Part shown: positions 9,433-17,422 of the stretch, one piece after another
How positions within the stretch are numbered: the first letter of the stretch is position 1
Layout: each line of letters begins with the position of its first letter
NCBI GenBank assembly: GCA_037443945.1
Contig: JBBINH010000004.1
Coordinates: 1-64,000 of the forward strand
Source: SSF26 sp037443945
GTDB lineage: Bacteria > Chloroflexota > Anaerolineae > J102
Length of the DNA: 64,000 nucleotides
Direction of reading: 5' to 3'
Made by a program: the position numbers and the translations under genes
Notes under the pieces: generated by a model
Database searches by the model: none
What the model saw: only the letters and a program-made list of their open reading frames with translations
Told to the model about the DNA's origin: nothing

Positions 9433-9461
9433 TTGACAACCTCGACAAACCGTGTTATAGT
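9433..9461 (+). promoter_or_regulatory. Promoter of the LacI-family regulator
   Basis: TTGACA at 9433-9438 is a perfect -35 box, followed after 17 nt by TATAGT at 9456-9461, a five-of-six match to the -10 consensus. The expected start of transcription is near 9468, just before the palindromic operator at 9472. Confidence 0.8.
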
Positions 9462-9471
9462 TTCCTTACTT

Positions 9472-9489
9472 TTTGGAACCGATTCCAAA
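9472..9489 (+). promoter_or_regulatory. Palindromic LacI-type operator
   Basis: TTTGGAACCGATTCCAAA has 7-bp perfect arms around a four-base centre containing CG, the usual form of LacI/PurR-family operators. It starts about 4 bp after the predicted transcription start of the regulator gene, a position where a bound repressor would block its own promoter. Confidence 0.78.
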
Positions 9490-9544
9490 GCCTGTTCAGA
9501 ACCGGCAACGGTTCGAACGAAACGGTTGGAGAGGCGCTACGACG

Positions 9545-10594
9545 ATGGCAGCGGCGACGATTCGTGACGTGGCCAAACGCGCCGGGGTGGGCGTGGGTAC
9601 CGTCTCGCGTGTGCTCAACAATCATCCGGCCGTCAGTCCGGCCACGCGCGAACTCGTCGAGGCGGCTATTGCCGAACTGAACTACTCGCCTAATCCCAGC
9701 GCCCGCCGCCTTTCTTCGGGCAAAAGTTATACCATCGGTATCGTCCTACCCTTCTTCACCCAACCTTCTTTCGTCGAGCGTTTGCAAGGGGTGGTGGCAG
9801 CGTTGGAAGATACGCCCTACGATGTCATCATCTACAATGTCGAAACCGTCGACCGGCGCAATCACTATCTGCGGGAGCTGCCCCAGCGCAGACATCTAGA
9901 CGGGCTGCTCATCGTCTCGTTACCCCTTTCCGATGAAGAGGGTCAACAGATCGCCCGTTCCGGTTTGCCCACCGTGTTGATCGATTCCGAACATCCGGCG
10001 CTGAGTCGCGTTGTGATCGATGATGTCTACGGGGGAATGCTGGCCACCCGTCATTTGCTGGAGTTGGGTCATCGTGACATCGCCTATGTCAGCGACATGT
10101 TGGGCAGTCCCTTCGGTTTTGTCGCGGGGAAGCATCGTCTGGAGGGCTATAGGCAGGCGTTGGCCGATGCCGGTATTCCGTTCCGACCCGAATTTCATGG
10201 CGCCGCCGTGTGGCACGGTGTGCGCGAAGCGCGTGAGACAGCGGCCCAGCTTCTGCGACTCTCGCCTCGTCCAACCGCCATCTTCGCCTCCAGCGATGTT
10301 CAGGCCGTGGGCGTGATGCAAGCCGCCCAGGATGCCGGTCTACAGGTACCTCGCGACCTCTCTGTCATCGGTTACGACGATATCTACCTGGCCGAATACT
10401 TGCACCTGACCACCGTTCACCAGCCCTTGTTCACTTCCGGCGTGGAGGGGGTTGAATTGCTGTTGGAGGTCATCCGTCGGCCCGATGCCCCCCCACGACG
10501 AATTCAACTGGATGTCCGTCTGGTGCCGCGTCAAACGACGGCACCCCTTGTCCCATCCGCTCTCCCGATCGAGGAGGTGATGACGCCGGGCTAA
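9545..10594 (+). CDS. LacI-family transcriptional regulator
   Basis: DNA-binding repressor of 349 residues. The N-terminal helix-turn-helix and hinge are classical: TIRDVAKRAGVGVGTVSRVLNNHPAVSPATRELVEAAIAEL, then YSPNPSARRLSSGKSYTIG. The rest is a periplasmic-binding-like sugar sensor ending with GYDDIYLAEYLHLTTVHQP. The ATG at 9545 is chosen because it begins the DNA-binding domain and has GGAGAGG upstream. It precedes the sugar transporter genes and probably controls them and itself through the operator at 9472-9489; the inducer is likely an alpha-glucoside or sucrose-type sugar, inferred from the neighbours. Confidence 0.93.
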   Translation: MAAATIRDVAKRAGVGVGTVSRVLNNHPAVSPATRELVEAAIAELNYSPNPSARRLSSGKSYTIGIVLPFFTQPSFVERLQGVVAALEDTPYDVIIYNVETVDRRNHYLRELPQRRHLDGLLIVSLPLSDEEGQQIARSGLPTVLIDSEHPALSRVVIDDVYGGMLATRHLLELGHRDIAYVSDMLGSPFGFVAGKHRLEGYRQALADAGIPFRPEFHGAAVWHGVREARETAAQLLRLSPRPTAIFASSDVQAVGVMQAAQDAGLQVPRDLSVIGYDDIYLAEYLHLTTVHQPLFTSGVEGVELLLEVIRRPDAPPRRIQLDVRLVPRQTTAPLVPSALPIEEVMTPG

Positions 10595-10698
10595 AGTCCG
10601 TTACATTGTCTTTGACCCTTTACATCGCTACATCCTCATGATGCTTTGCTGCTGATTCTTGCGCTTTTCCGATATTTCCTGCAGAGGAGAAGACCAAC

Positions 10699-13413
10699 AT
10701 GAAAAAATTACTTTTGTTCATAACGGTGGCTCTGGTCGCCCTTGCCCTGGCGGCCTGTGCCCGCGCCACCCCTGCTCCCACGCCGACAACGGCGCCTGCG
10801 CCTACCACGGCACCCCAGGCAACCACACCCCCGGCTACACCGATGCCGTCTGCGCCCTTTGCGGTAATGCCGGGTGGTTTTTTGGAGAAGGCGTTGGCGG
10901 GTGAGTATCGCGGGACGACGGTGACGGTGGACGGGCCGTTTGCGGATGCCGACGCCGTCAAGTTCAACAAGTCGATGGAGGCGTTCACGCAGCTGACCGG
11001 GATCACGGTGAACTACATCGGCAACAAGGAGTTCGAGGGGTCGATCTCGATCCGTGTCGATGCGGGGAATGCGCCGGACATTGCGGACTTTCCGCAGCCT
11101 GGGTTGCTGGCGAACTTTGTGCGTCAGGGGAAGGTAGTGGACCCGACGACATGGATACCGTTGAGCTATCTGCAGCAGCAGTACAATCAGAGCTGGATTG
11201 ACATGACGACGATGGCGGGACCGGACGGGCGGCCGATGATTGGGGGTGTGTTCCACCGGTTCAACGGGAAGAGCCTGGTCTGGTATCCGAAGGACGACTT
11301 TGAGGAGGCGGGGTATACGATCCCGACGACGTGGGAAGAGCTGATGGCGTTGATGGACGAGATCGTGGCGGATGGGGACACGCCATGGTGCATTGGGATT
11401 GAGTCGGGAGCGGCGACGGGCTGGCCGGCGACGGACTGGATGGAAGAGATCATGCTGCGGACGACGTCGTTGGAGAACTACGACAAGTGGACGCGCGGGG
11501 AGCTGCCGTTCAGTTCGCCGGAGGTGAGGCGAGCGGCGGAGATATTGGCGAGCATATGGTTTGAGGACAAGTACGTGTACGGGGGACGGAGTCGGATTGT
11601 GAGCACGAACTTTGGGGACAGTCCGGCGCCGATGTTCGAGGAGCCGCCGCAGTGCTGGCTGCACAAGCAGGGGAACTTCATCACGGCGTTCTTCCCGGCG
11701 GGTGTGGAAGCGGACAAGGACTACAGCTTTTTCTACCTGCCGCCGATCGATGCGGCGTATGGGAAGCCGTTCCTGGTGGCGGGGGACATCATGGCGATGT
11801 TCAACGACCGGCCGGAGGTGCGTGCGTTGATGGAGTATTTCCTGACGCCGCAGTCGGCGAGTGGGTGGTTGGAGACGGGCGGTGCGCTGGCGGCGCACAA
11901 GACGGCGACGCCGGACATGTACGGTGTGCCGCTGGAGCGTGGGATAGCGGAGCTGGTGGCGCAGGCGACGAGCTTCCGCTTCGACGGTTCGGACCTGATG
12001 CCGGGTGAGGTGGGTGCCGGTTCCTTCTGGAAGGGCATGACCGACTGGGTCTCCGGTGCGGCCGACCTCGATACCGTCCTCCGCGAAATCGACGCCTCCT
12101 GGCCCAAGGGTGTAGTCGGCCAGGTCTCCGGCCCCTCGCCTGCCGAAAAGCCGCCCTTTGCGGTAATGCCGGGTGGTTTTTTGGAGAAGGCGTTGGCGGG
12201 TGAGTATCGCGGGACGACGGTGACAGTGGACGGGCCGTTTGCGGATGCCGACGCCGTCAAGTTCAACAAGTCGATGGAGGCGTTCACGCAGCTGACCGGG
12301 ATCACGGTGAACTACATCGGCAACAAGGAGTTCGAGGGGTCGATCTCGATCCGTGTCGATGCGGGGAATGCGCCGGACATTGCGGACTTTCCGCAGCCTG
12401 GGTTGCTGGCGAACTTTGTGCGTCAGGGGAAGGTAGTGGACCCGACGACATGGATACCGTTGAGCTATCTGCAGCAGCAGTACAATCAGAGCTGGATTGA
12501 CATGACGACGATGGCGGGACCGGACGGGCGGCCGATGATTGGGGGTGTGTTCCACCGGTTCAACGGGAAGAGCCTGGTCTGGTATCCGAAGGACGACTTT
12601 GAGGAGGCGGGGTATACGATCCCGACGACGTGGGAAGAGCTGATGGCGTTGATGGACGAGATCGTGGCGGATGGGGACACGCCATGGTGCATTGGGATTG
12701 AGTCGGGAGCGGCGACGGGCTGGCCGGCGACGGACTGGATGGAAGAGATCATGCTGCGGACGACGTCGTTGGAGAACTACGACAAGTGGACGCGCGGGGA
12801 GCTGCCGTTCAGTTCGCCGGAGGTGAGGCGAGCGGCGGAGATATTGGCGAGCATATGGTTTGAGGACAAGTACGTGTACGGGGGACGGAGTCGGATTGTG
12901 AGCACGAACTTTGGGGACAGTCCGGCGCCGATGTTCGAGGAGCCGCCGCAGTGCTGGCTGCACAAGCAGGGGAACTTCATCACGGCGTTCTTCCCGGCGG
13001 GTGTGGAAGCGGACAAGGACTACAGCTTTTTCTACCTGCCGCCGATCGATGCGGCGTATGGGAAGCCGTTCCTGGTGGCGGGGGACATCATGGCGATGTT
13101 CAACGACCGGCCGGAGGTGCGTGCGTTGATGGAGTATTTCCTGACGCCGCAGTCGGCGAGTGGGTGGTTGGAGACGGGCGGTGCGCTGGCGGCGCACAAG
13201 ACGGCGACGCCGGACATGTACGGTGTGCCGCTGGAGCGTGGGATAGCGGAGCTGGTGGCGCAGGCGACGAGCTTCCGCTTCGACGGTTCGGACCTGATGC
13301 CGGGTGAGGTGGGTGCCGGTTCCTTCTGGAAGGGCATGACCGACTGGGTCTCCGGTGCGGCCGACCTCGATACCGTCCTCCGCGAAATCGACGCCTCCTG
13401 GCCGCGACGCTAA
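10699..13413 (+). CDS. Sugar ABC transporter binding lipoprotein with two tandem, near-identical domains
   Basis: A family 1 extracellular solute-binding lipoprotein, 904 residues, about twice the usual size. Signal peptide with lipobox LAAC (Cys20), then an Ala-Pro-Thr linker to residue ~52. Residues 53-469 and 486-902 are the same 417-residue domain repeated, joined by a short linker (KGVVGQVSGPSPAEK). Each copy is a full AglE-like alpha-glucoside-binding domain (GNAPDIADFPQPG, YPKDDFEEAGYTIPTTWEEL, GNFITAFFPAG). At DNA level one difference was seen by eye (G10926 versus A12225, silent). The inner part of each copy prefers G-ending codons, unlike the C-ending style of its last ~40 codons and of neighbouring genes. 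A terminator follows, then two permease genes. Confidence 0.92.
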   Translation: MKKLLLFITVALVALALAACARATPAPTPTTAPAPTTAPQATTPPATPMPSAPFAVMPGGFLEKALAGEYRGTTVTVDGPFADADAVKFNKSMEAFTQLTGITVNYIGNKEFEGSISIRVDAGNAPDIADFPQPGLLANFVRQGKVVDPTTWIPLSYLQQQYNQSWIDMTTMAGPDGRPMIGGVFHRFNGKSLVWYPKDDFEEAGYTIPTTWEELMALMDEIVADGDTPWCIGIESGAATGWPATDWMEEIMLRTTSLENYDKWTRGELPFSSPEVRRAAEILASIWFEDKYVYGGRSRIVSTNFGDSPAPMFEEPPQCWLHKQGNFITAFFPAGVEADKDYSFFYLPPIDAAYGKPFLVAGDIMAMFNDRPEVRALMEYFLTPQSASGWLETGGALAAHKTATPDMYGVPLERGIAELVAQATSFRFDGSDLMPGEVGAGSFWKGMTDWVSGAADLDTVLREIDASWPKGVVGQVSGPSPAEKPPFAVMPGGFLEKALAGEYRGTTVTVDGPFADADAVKFNKSMEAFTQLTGITVNYIGNKEFEGSISIRVDAGNAPDIADFPQPGLLANFVRQGKVVDPTTWIPLSYLQQQYNQSWIDMTTMAGPDGRPMIGGVFHRFNGKSLVWYPKDDFEEAGYTIPTTWEELMALMDEIVADGDTPWCIGIESGAATGWPATDWMEEIMLRTTSLENYDKWTRGELPFSSPEVRRAAEILASIWFEDKYVYGGRSRIVSTNFGDSPAPMFEEPPQCWLHKQGNFITAFFPAGVEADKDYSFFYLPPIDAAYGKPFLVAGDIMAMFNDRPEVRALMEYFLTPQSASGWLETGGALAAHKTATPDMYGVPLERGIAELVAQATSFRFDGSDLMPGEVGAGSFWKGMTDWVSGAADLDTVLREIDASWPRR
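10853..12104 (+). repeat. Tandem direct repeat, copy 1 (1252 bp)
   Basis: First copy of an in-frame tandem duplication inside the binding-protein gene. The period is 1299 bp: the 1252-bp copy plus a 47-bp unique linker. It corresponds to a complete solute-binding domain. Confidence 0.95.
12152..13403 (+). repeat. Tandem direct repeat, copy 2 (1252 bp)
   Basis: Second copy of the repeat starting at 10853, same orientation and frame. The copies are almost base-for-base identical, which points to a recent duplication, ongoing gene conversion or an assembly duplication. Confidence 0.95.
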
Positions 13414-13423
13414 TCGAATTCAT

Positions 13424-13463
13424 CCGCCGGGGCCGCTTGCCCCACAGCGGCCCCGGCGGTTTT
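13424..13463 (+). terminator. Rho-independent terminator between binding protein and permeases
   Basis: A perfect 13-bp GC stem (CCGCCGGGGCCGC at 13424-13436 with GCGGCCCCGGCGG at 13447-13459) and a 10-nt loop are followed by TTTT. It lies just after the binding-protein stop and would make that protein more abundant than the permeases. Confidence 0.88.
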
Positions 13464-13612
13464 CTGGTATGAGGTCTTGTTTCGGCTGCGAGCAGATGCG
13501 ACCGGCGCATGGCAGATAAGACAAGGGTAGGCGCTGTGGCTTGAAACGGGTGACGGTGGAGGCAATGGTCGGCTGCTCGTTGCCACCCTAACGAACACAA
13601 GGAGGAACAACT

Positions 13613-14803
13613 GTGGAACTCCTGCTCAAACCGGCGGAAAGCCCACGCAGTTTGGGAATGCGTCTTCTGACCTTTATCGTGCGTCTTCTCATCGTGGTAG
13701 CCATTCCGCTCCTGGCTTTTGCCGTGCTCTACGCCGGGTTTGTGTTCCTCCGGGCCGGGAATGCCCCCAAGTGGGTGATTACGCTGGTGGCGATCATCTG
13801 GGGTGTGGGCGGGGTAGCCCTGCTCTTCTGGCTTTTCAACTGGTTGGTTGAACATCTCAGCGACACCTGGCGTGCACGGCTGCTGCCGTTTGTCTTTGTG
13901 GGGCCGGCCATGGCCATTCTCACCTGGTACCTGGCCCTACCTACGCTCCGCACCTTCTGGATCAGCCTATTCGGTCGCGATGGACCGCCGGCCATCTCCT
14001 GGCTCAAGTTGTTCACGGCACCGACGGAGTTCTGGGCGACGCTGGCGCCCCATTGGATGGGTCTTTCGAACTACGTCGCCGTGTTTACCGATCGGTTGAT
14101 GCGTGAGGCCTTCCGCAATAACCTCTTCTTCTGGATCCTGTTCGGCGTGCCCCTGACGGTCGTTTTCGGTTTATTGGTGGCCGTCCTCGCCGACCGGAGT
14201 CGCTTTGAGCGCGTGGCCAAATCCTTCATTTTCCTGCCGATGGCCATTTCCTTTGTCGGGGCCGGGGTGATCTGGAATTTCATCTACGAGGTCAGACCGC
14301 CGACGGCGCCGCAGATCGGCTTGCTTAACGCCATTATCGTCGCCTTGGGCGGTCAGCCCCAGGCCTGGCCCGCCCATACCGGCATTGCGCCCTGGAACAA
14401 CCTCTTTCTTGTCATCATCGTCGTGTGGTTGCAGGCCGGTTTTGCCATGGTCCTGTTCTCGGCTGCCCTCAAGGGCATCCCCGACGAGCTTTTAGAGGCG
14501 GCCCGGGTCGATGGCGCCAATGAAATCCAGGTCTTCTTCCGCATCATGTTGCCCTACATCAGCGGTACCGTCATTACCGTCACCACGACCATCGTTATCT
14601 TCACCCTCAAGATTTTCGATGTCGTCTGGGTCATGACGGGAGGACAGTTCGGCACCGAGGTGATCGCGACCCAGTTCTACCGGCAATCCTTTATTGCCCG
14701 CAACGCCGGCTATGGGTCGGCTATCGCCATCATCTTGCTTATCGCCGTCATTCCGGTCATGATTTACAACTTGCGCCGGATCCGTGAACAAAAGGGATTT
14801 TGA
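13613..14803 (+). CDS. Sugar ABC transporter permease, AglF/MalF-type
   Basis: Inner-membrane permease of 396 residues of the MalF/AglF group. The EAA loop that contacts the ATPase is visible (ELLEAARVDGANEIQVFFRIMLPYI), followed by a segment typical of alpha-glucoside permeases (TLKIFDVVWVMTGGQFGTEVIATQFYRQSF). Eight or so membrane helices; the N-terminus holds two helices before the permease core. The start is GTG, supported by AAGGAGG at 13600-13606. The next permease gene overlaps or abuts the stop codon. No ATPase gene is in this cluster, so a shared ATPase of the MsmK/UgpC kind from elsewhere is probably used. Confidence 0.92.
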   Translation: MELLLKPAESPRSLGMRLLTFIVRLLIVVAIPLLAFAVLYAGFVFLRAGNAPKWVITLVAIIWGVGGVALLFWLFNWLVEHLSDTWRARLLPFVFVGPAMAILTWYLALPTLRTFWISLFGRDGPPAISWLKLFTAPTEFWATLAPHWMGLSNYVAVFTDRLMREAFRNNLFFWILFGVPLTVVFGLLVAVLADRSRFERVAKSFIFLPMAISFVGAGVIWNFIYEVRPPTAPQIGLLNAIIVALGGQPQAWPAHTGIAPWNNLFLVIIVVWLQAGFAMVLFSAALKGIPDELLEAARVDGANEIQVFFRIMLPYISGTVITVTTTIVIFTLKIFDVVWVMTGGQFGTEVIATQFYRQSFIARNAGYGSAIAIILLIAVIPVMIYNLRRIREQKGF

Positions 14804-14805
14804 GG

Positions 14806-15909
14806 ATGGGCACACGACGTCAGCGCTTTTTCTCGACCTTATTGGTCAACGGCACGCTCCTCATTCTGGTCCTGCTGTGGGTCGTTCCTACTGCGGGTCT
14901 GTTCATTTCCTCGTTTCGCGACCGCCTGGATATTCAACGCACGGGCTGGTGGACGGTGTTCCCGCATCGCCAATGGCAGGTGACGCGCGTCATCAACCCG
15001 CGTGAGCTGGGCCTTGATCCGACCGGGGTGATGGAGGTGGAAGGGGTATCCGCCACCTTTGAGGAACTCCGCAACGGCGTGATGACCCCGGACGGCCGTG
15101 AGCGCCTGCAATGGATAGGCAATCGCCGTCTGGGTAACATCGAGGTGCAGGAACGGGTGTGGACCGTCAACTGGAAGTTCACCCTGGACAACTACGAACA
15201 GGTCCTGGCGGGCAAAGATTTTGAATACAAGCGGCCGGACGGCACGGTCGAGATCATCCCCGGCGACGACTTCTCCGGTGCCTTCTTCAACAGTCTGGCC
15301 GTTGCCGTGCCCTCCACCGTTATCCCCATCTTGATTGCGGCCTTTGCCGCCTACGGCTTTGCCTGGATGAACTTCAGCGGCCGTCGTTTCTTCTTCATCA
15401 TGGTCGTGGCCTTGCTTGTAGTGCCGTTGCAGATCGCCCTCGTGCCCCTCTTGCGCGACTATGCCAAACTCAATCTGAACGGCACCTATCTGGCCATCTG
15501 GCTGGCGCACACGGGCTTTGGCCTGCCGCTGGCAACCTATCTCCTTTTCAACTATATTGCGGCCCTCCCGCGCGAGACCCTGGAATCGGCCTTCATTGAC
15601 GGCGCTTCCCACTTCGTCGTCTTCGTGCGGCTGATCTTGCCCCTTTCGGTGCCGGCCCTGGCTTCCTTCGCCATCTTCCAGTTCCTCTGGGTGTGGAATG
15701 ACTACCTGGTGGCCCTCATCTTCCTGGGCGGCAATCCTCAGTTCGAAGTTGTCACCCAACGGCTGGCCAACATTATCGGCTCACGCGGCAATGACTGGCA
15801 TTTGCTGACATCCGGCGCCTTTGTCACCATGGTTTTGCCTCTGATCGTCTTCTTTTCCCTCCAGCGCTACTTCGTGCGCGGCCTGCTTGCCGGTTCGATC
15901 AAAGGCTGA
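14806..15909 (+). CDS. Sugar ABC transporter permease, AglG/MalG-type
   Basis: Partner permease of ~367 residues. The EAA loop is ETLESAFIDGASHFVVFVRLILPLSVPAL, followed by FLWVWNDYLVALIFLGG and the terminal RYFVRGLLAGSIKG seen in MalG-like proteins. A ~100-residue extracytoplasmic segment (roughly 35-150) lies between the first and second helices, as in AglG. A TTG at 14800 is also in frame, but the ATG at 14806 has the better spacing from AAGGG in the end of the upstream gene. The stop codon overlaps the start of the FGGY kinase (ATGA-type junction). Confidence 0.92.
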   Translation: MGTRRQRFFSTLLVNGTLLILVLLWVVPTAGLFISSFRDRLDIQRTGWWTVFPHRQWQVTRVINPRELGLDPTGVMEVEGVSATFEELRNGVMTPDGRERLQWIGNRRLGNIEVQERVWTVNWKFTLDNYEQVLAGKDFEYKRPDGTVEIIPGDDFSGAFFNSLAVAVPSTVIPILIAAFAAYGFAWMNFSGRRFFFIMVVALLVVPLQIALVPLLRDYAKLNLNGTYLAIWLAHTGFGLPLATYLLFNYIAALPRETLESAFIDGASHFVVFVRLILPLSVPALASFAIFQFLWVWNDYLVALIFLGGNPQFEVVTQRLANIIGSRGNDWHLLTSGAFVTMVLPLIVFFSLQRYFVRGLLAGSIKG

Positions 15910-17402
15910 TGCTCCTTGCCGGAATTGACCTGGGAACTTCCGGTCTCAAAACGGTCCTGATCGACGAGGAAGGCCATATTCGCGGCATGGCCCTGCGGGA
16001 ATATCCCATCGCCACGCCGACGCCGGAGGCGGCCGAACAGGACCCGGCGCTGTGGGTCGAGGCGGCCTGTATAACCATGCGCCAGGCTCTGGCCCAGGCC
16101 GGCGTGGGTGGCGAGGCCATTGCGGCCATCGGCCTATCCGGTCAGATGCATGGCCTGGTGTGTGTGGACGCCGGTGATCGTCCGCTCAGGCCGGCCATTA
16201 TCTGGCCTGATCGGCGTAGCGCCGAGCAGGTCGTCCAGGTCTATCGTCGTGTGGGACGCCAACGCCTGAGCGCCTGGACCCGCAATCCCCTGGCCACCGG
16301 GTTCCAACTGGTGTCCTGGCTGTGGCTGCGCCGGCACGAACCCGATATCGCTGCGCAAACGGCCTGTATCCTGCTGCCCAAAGACTACCTGCGTTTGTGG
16401 CTGACCGGCGAACGGGGAACCGAGCCGAGCGACGCCTGCGCCACCGGTAGCTTTGACCCGGCGGCGAGGGCATGGTGCCTGCCTCTGTTGCGTTGCCTCA
16501 ACCTCGACCCCGGATTATGGCCGCAGGTGGCACCTTCGCACAGCATTGCCGGCGCTTTGCGGCGCGAGGCGGCCCAGGCCCTGGGCCTGCGTCCCGGTAT
16601 CCCCGTCGTCTACGGCGGCGGCGACCAGGCCTGTCAGGCCGTGGGCAACGGCATCCTGCGACCGGGCGACCTGTCGGCCACCATCGGCACAGGGGGACAG
16701 CTCTTGGCCCCCCTCACACAGCCGACTTACGATGCGCAGTTGCGCCTGCACAGCTATTGCCACGTGGTGCCCGCTACCTGGTACCTGATGGCCGCCATTT
16801 TATCTGCCGGTCTGGCGCTGCGTTGGCTGCGCGATAACCTGTTCCCCGGCGCCGATTATCCGACACTGGCCGACCGGGCCGCCACGATGGCGCCCGGCGC
16901 CGAAGGGCTTGTCTTCCTGCCCTACCTGGCCGGCGAACGGACTCCCCACATGGACCCGCGGGCGACCGGCGCTTTCGTTGGCCTGACCCTTCGCCATACT
17001 CGCGATCACCTCATCCGGGCCGTCATGGAGGGCGTCGTCCTGGCGTTGCGTCAGGGTCTGGAGCTGATGCTGGCCTGCGGTGTTCAGGCCGAGTCTCTCA
17101 TCGCCTCCGGCGGCGGTACCCGGCATCCCCTCTGGCTGCGCCTGCTGGCCGATATCTGCCAACGGCCGGTGGTCGTGGCGGCCACAGAAGAGGCGGCCGC
17201 CCGCGGCGCCGCGCTGCTGGCCGGGGTTGGCATCGGATGGTGGCCCGATCTGGTCACGGCCGCCGCGGCCGTCGTGCGTTATCGGCCGACCGTCATCGCG
17301 CCGAATCCGGCTCATGTCGAGCTGTACGAGGCCCTCTACCAACGCTTCTGCCGCCTCTATCCCGCCCTGAGCCGTGGGATGAAGCCTTCCCTTCCTGCTT
17401 GA
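15909..17402 (+). CDS. xylB: FGGY-family sugar kinase, probable xylulokinase
   Basis: Sugar kinase of 497 residues with the FGGY fold. It begins LLAGIDLGTSGLKTVLID (phosphate-binding start), has GLSGQMHGLV typical of xylulokinases, then IWPDRRS, VVYGGGDQACQAVGNGI, IGTGGQL, FLPYLAGERTPHMDP and the closing ASGGGTRHPLWLRLLADICQRPV. The product would be xylulose 5-phosphate, although FGGY specificity is hard to read from sequence and the neighbours point to sucrose-like sugars. Its ATG shares bases with the permease stop, so it is translated from the transporter operon. Confidence 0.85.
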   Translation: MLLAGIDLGTSGLKTVLIDEEGHIRGMALREYPIATPTPEAAEQDPALWVEAACITMRQALAQAGVGGEAIAAIGLSGQMHGLVCVDAGDRPLRPAIIWPDRRSAEQVVQVYRRVGRQRLSAWTRNPLATGFQLVSWLWLRRHEPDIAAQTACILLPKDYLRLWLTGERGTEPSDACATGSFDPAARAWCLPLLRCLNLDPGLWPQVAPSHSIAGALRREAAQALGLRPGIPVVYGGGDQACQAVGNGILRPGDLSATIGTGGQLLAPLTQPTYDAQLRLHSYCHVVPATWYLMAAILSAGLALRWLRDNLFPGADYPTLADRAATMAPGAEGLVFLPYLAGERTPHMDPRATGAFVGLTLRHTRDHLIRAVMEGVVLALRQGLELMLACGVQAESLIASGGGTRHPLWLRLLADICQRPVVVAATEEAAARGAALLAGVGIGWWPDLVTAAAAVVRYRPTVIAPNPAHVELYEALYQRFCRLYPALSRGMKPSLPA

Positions 17403-17422
17403 GAAGAGGAGGAGGACCTGCT

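Noticed and set aside
9505..9530. Possible tRNA T-arm (GGTTCGAAC)
   Set aside because: No acceptor stem, anticodon arm or other tRNA parts surround it; it lies in the regulator leader.
10708..13197. An 829-codon open frame opposite the duplicated binding-protein gene
   Set aside because: It is an antisense shadow caused by strong third-position G bias; its product is an Arg-rich repeat with no family resemblance, while the plus strand has a clear lipoprotein.
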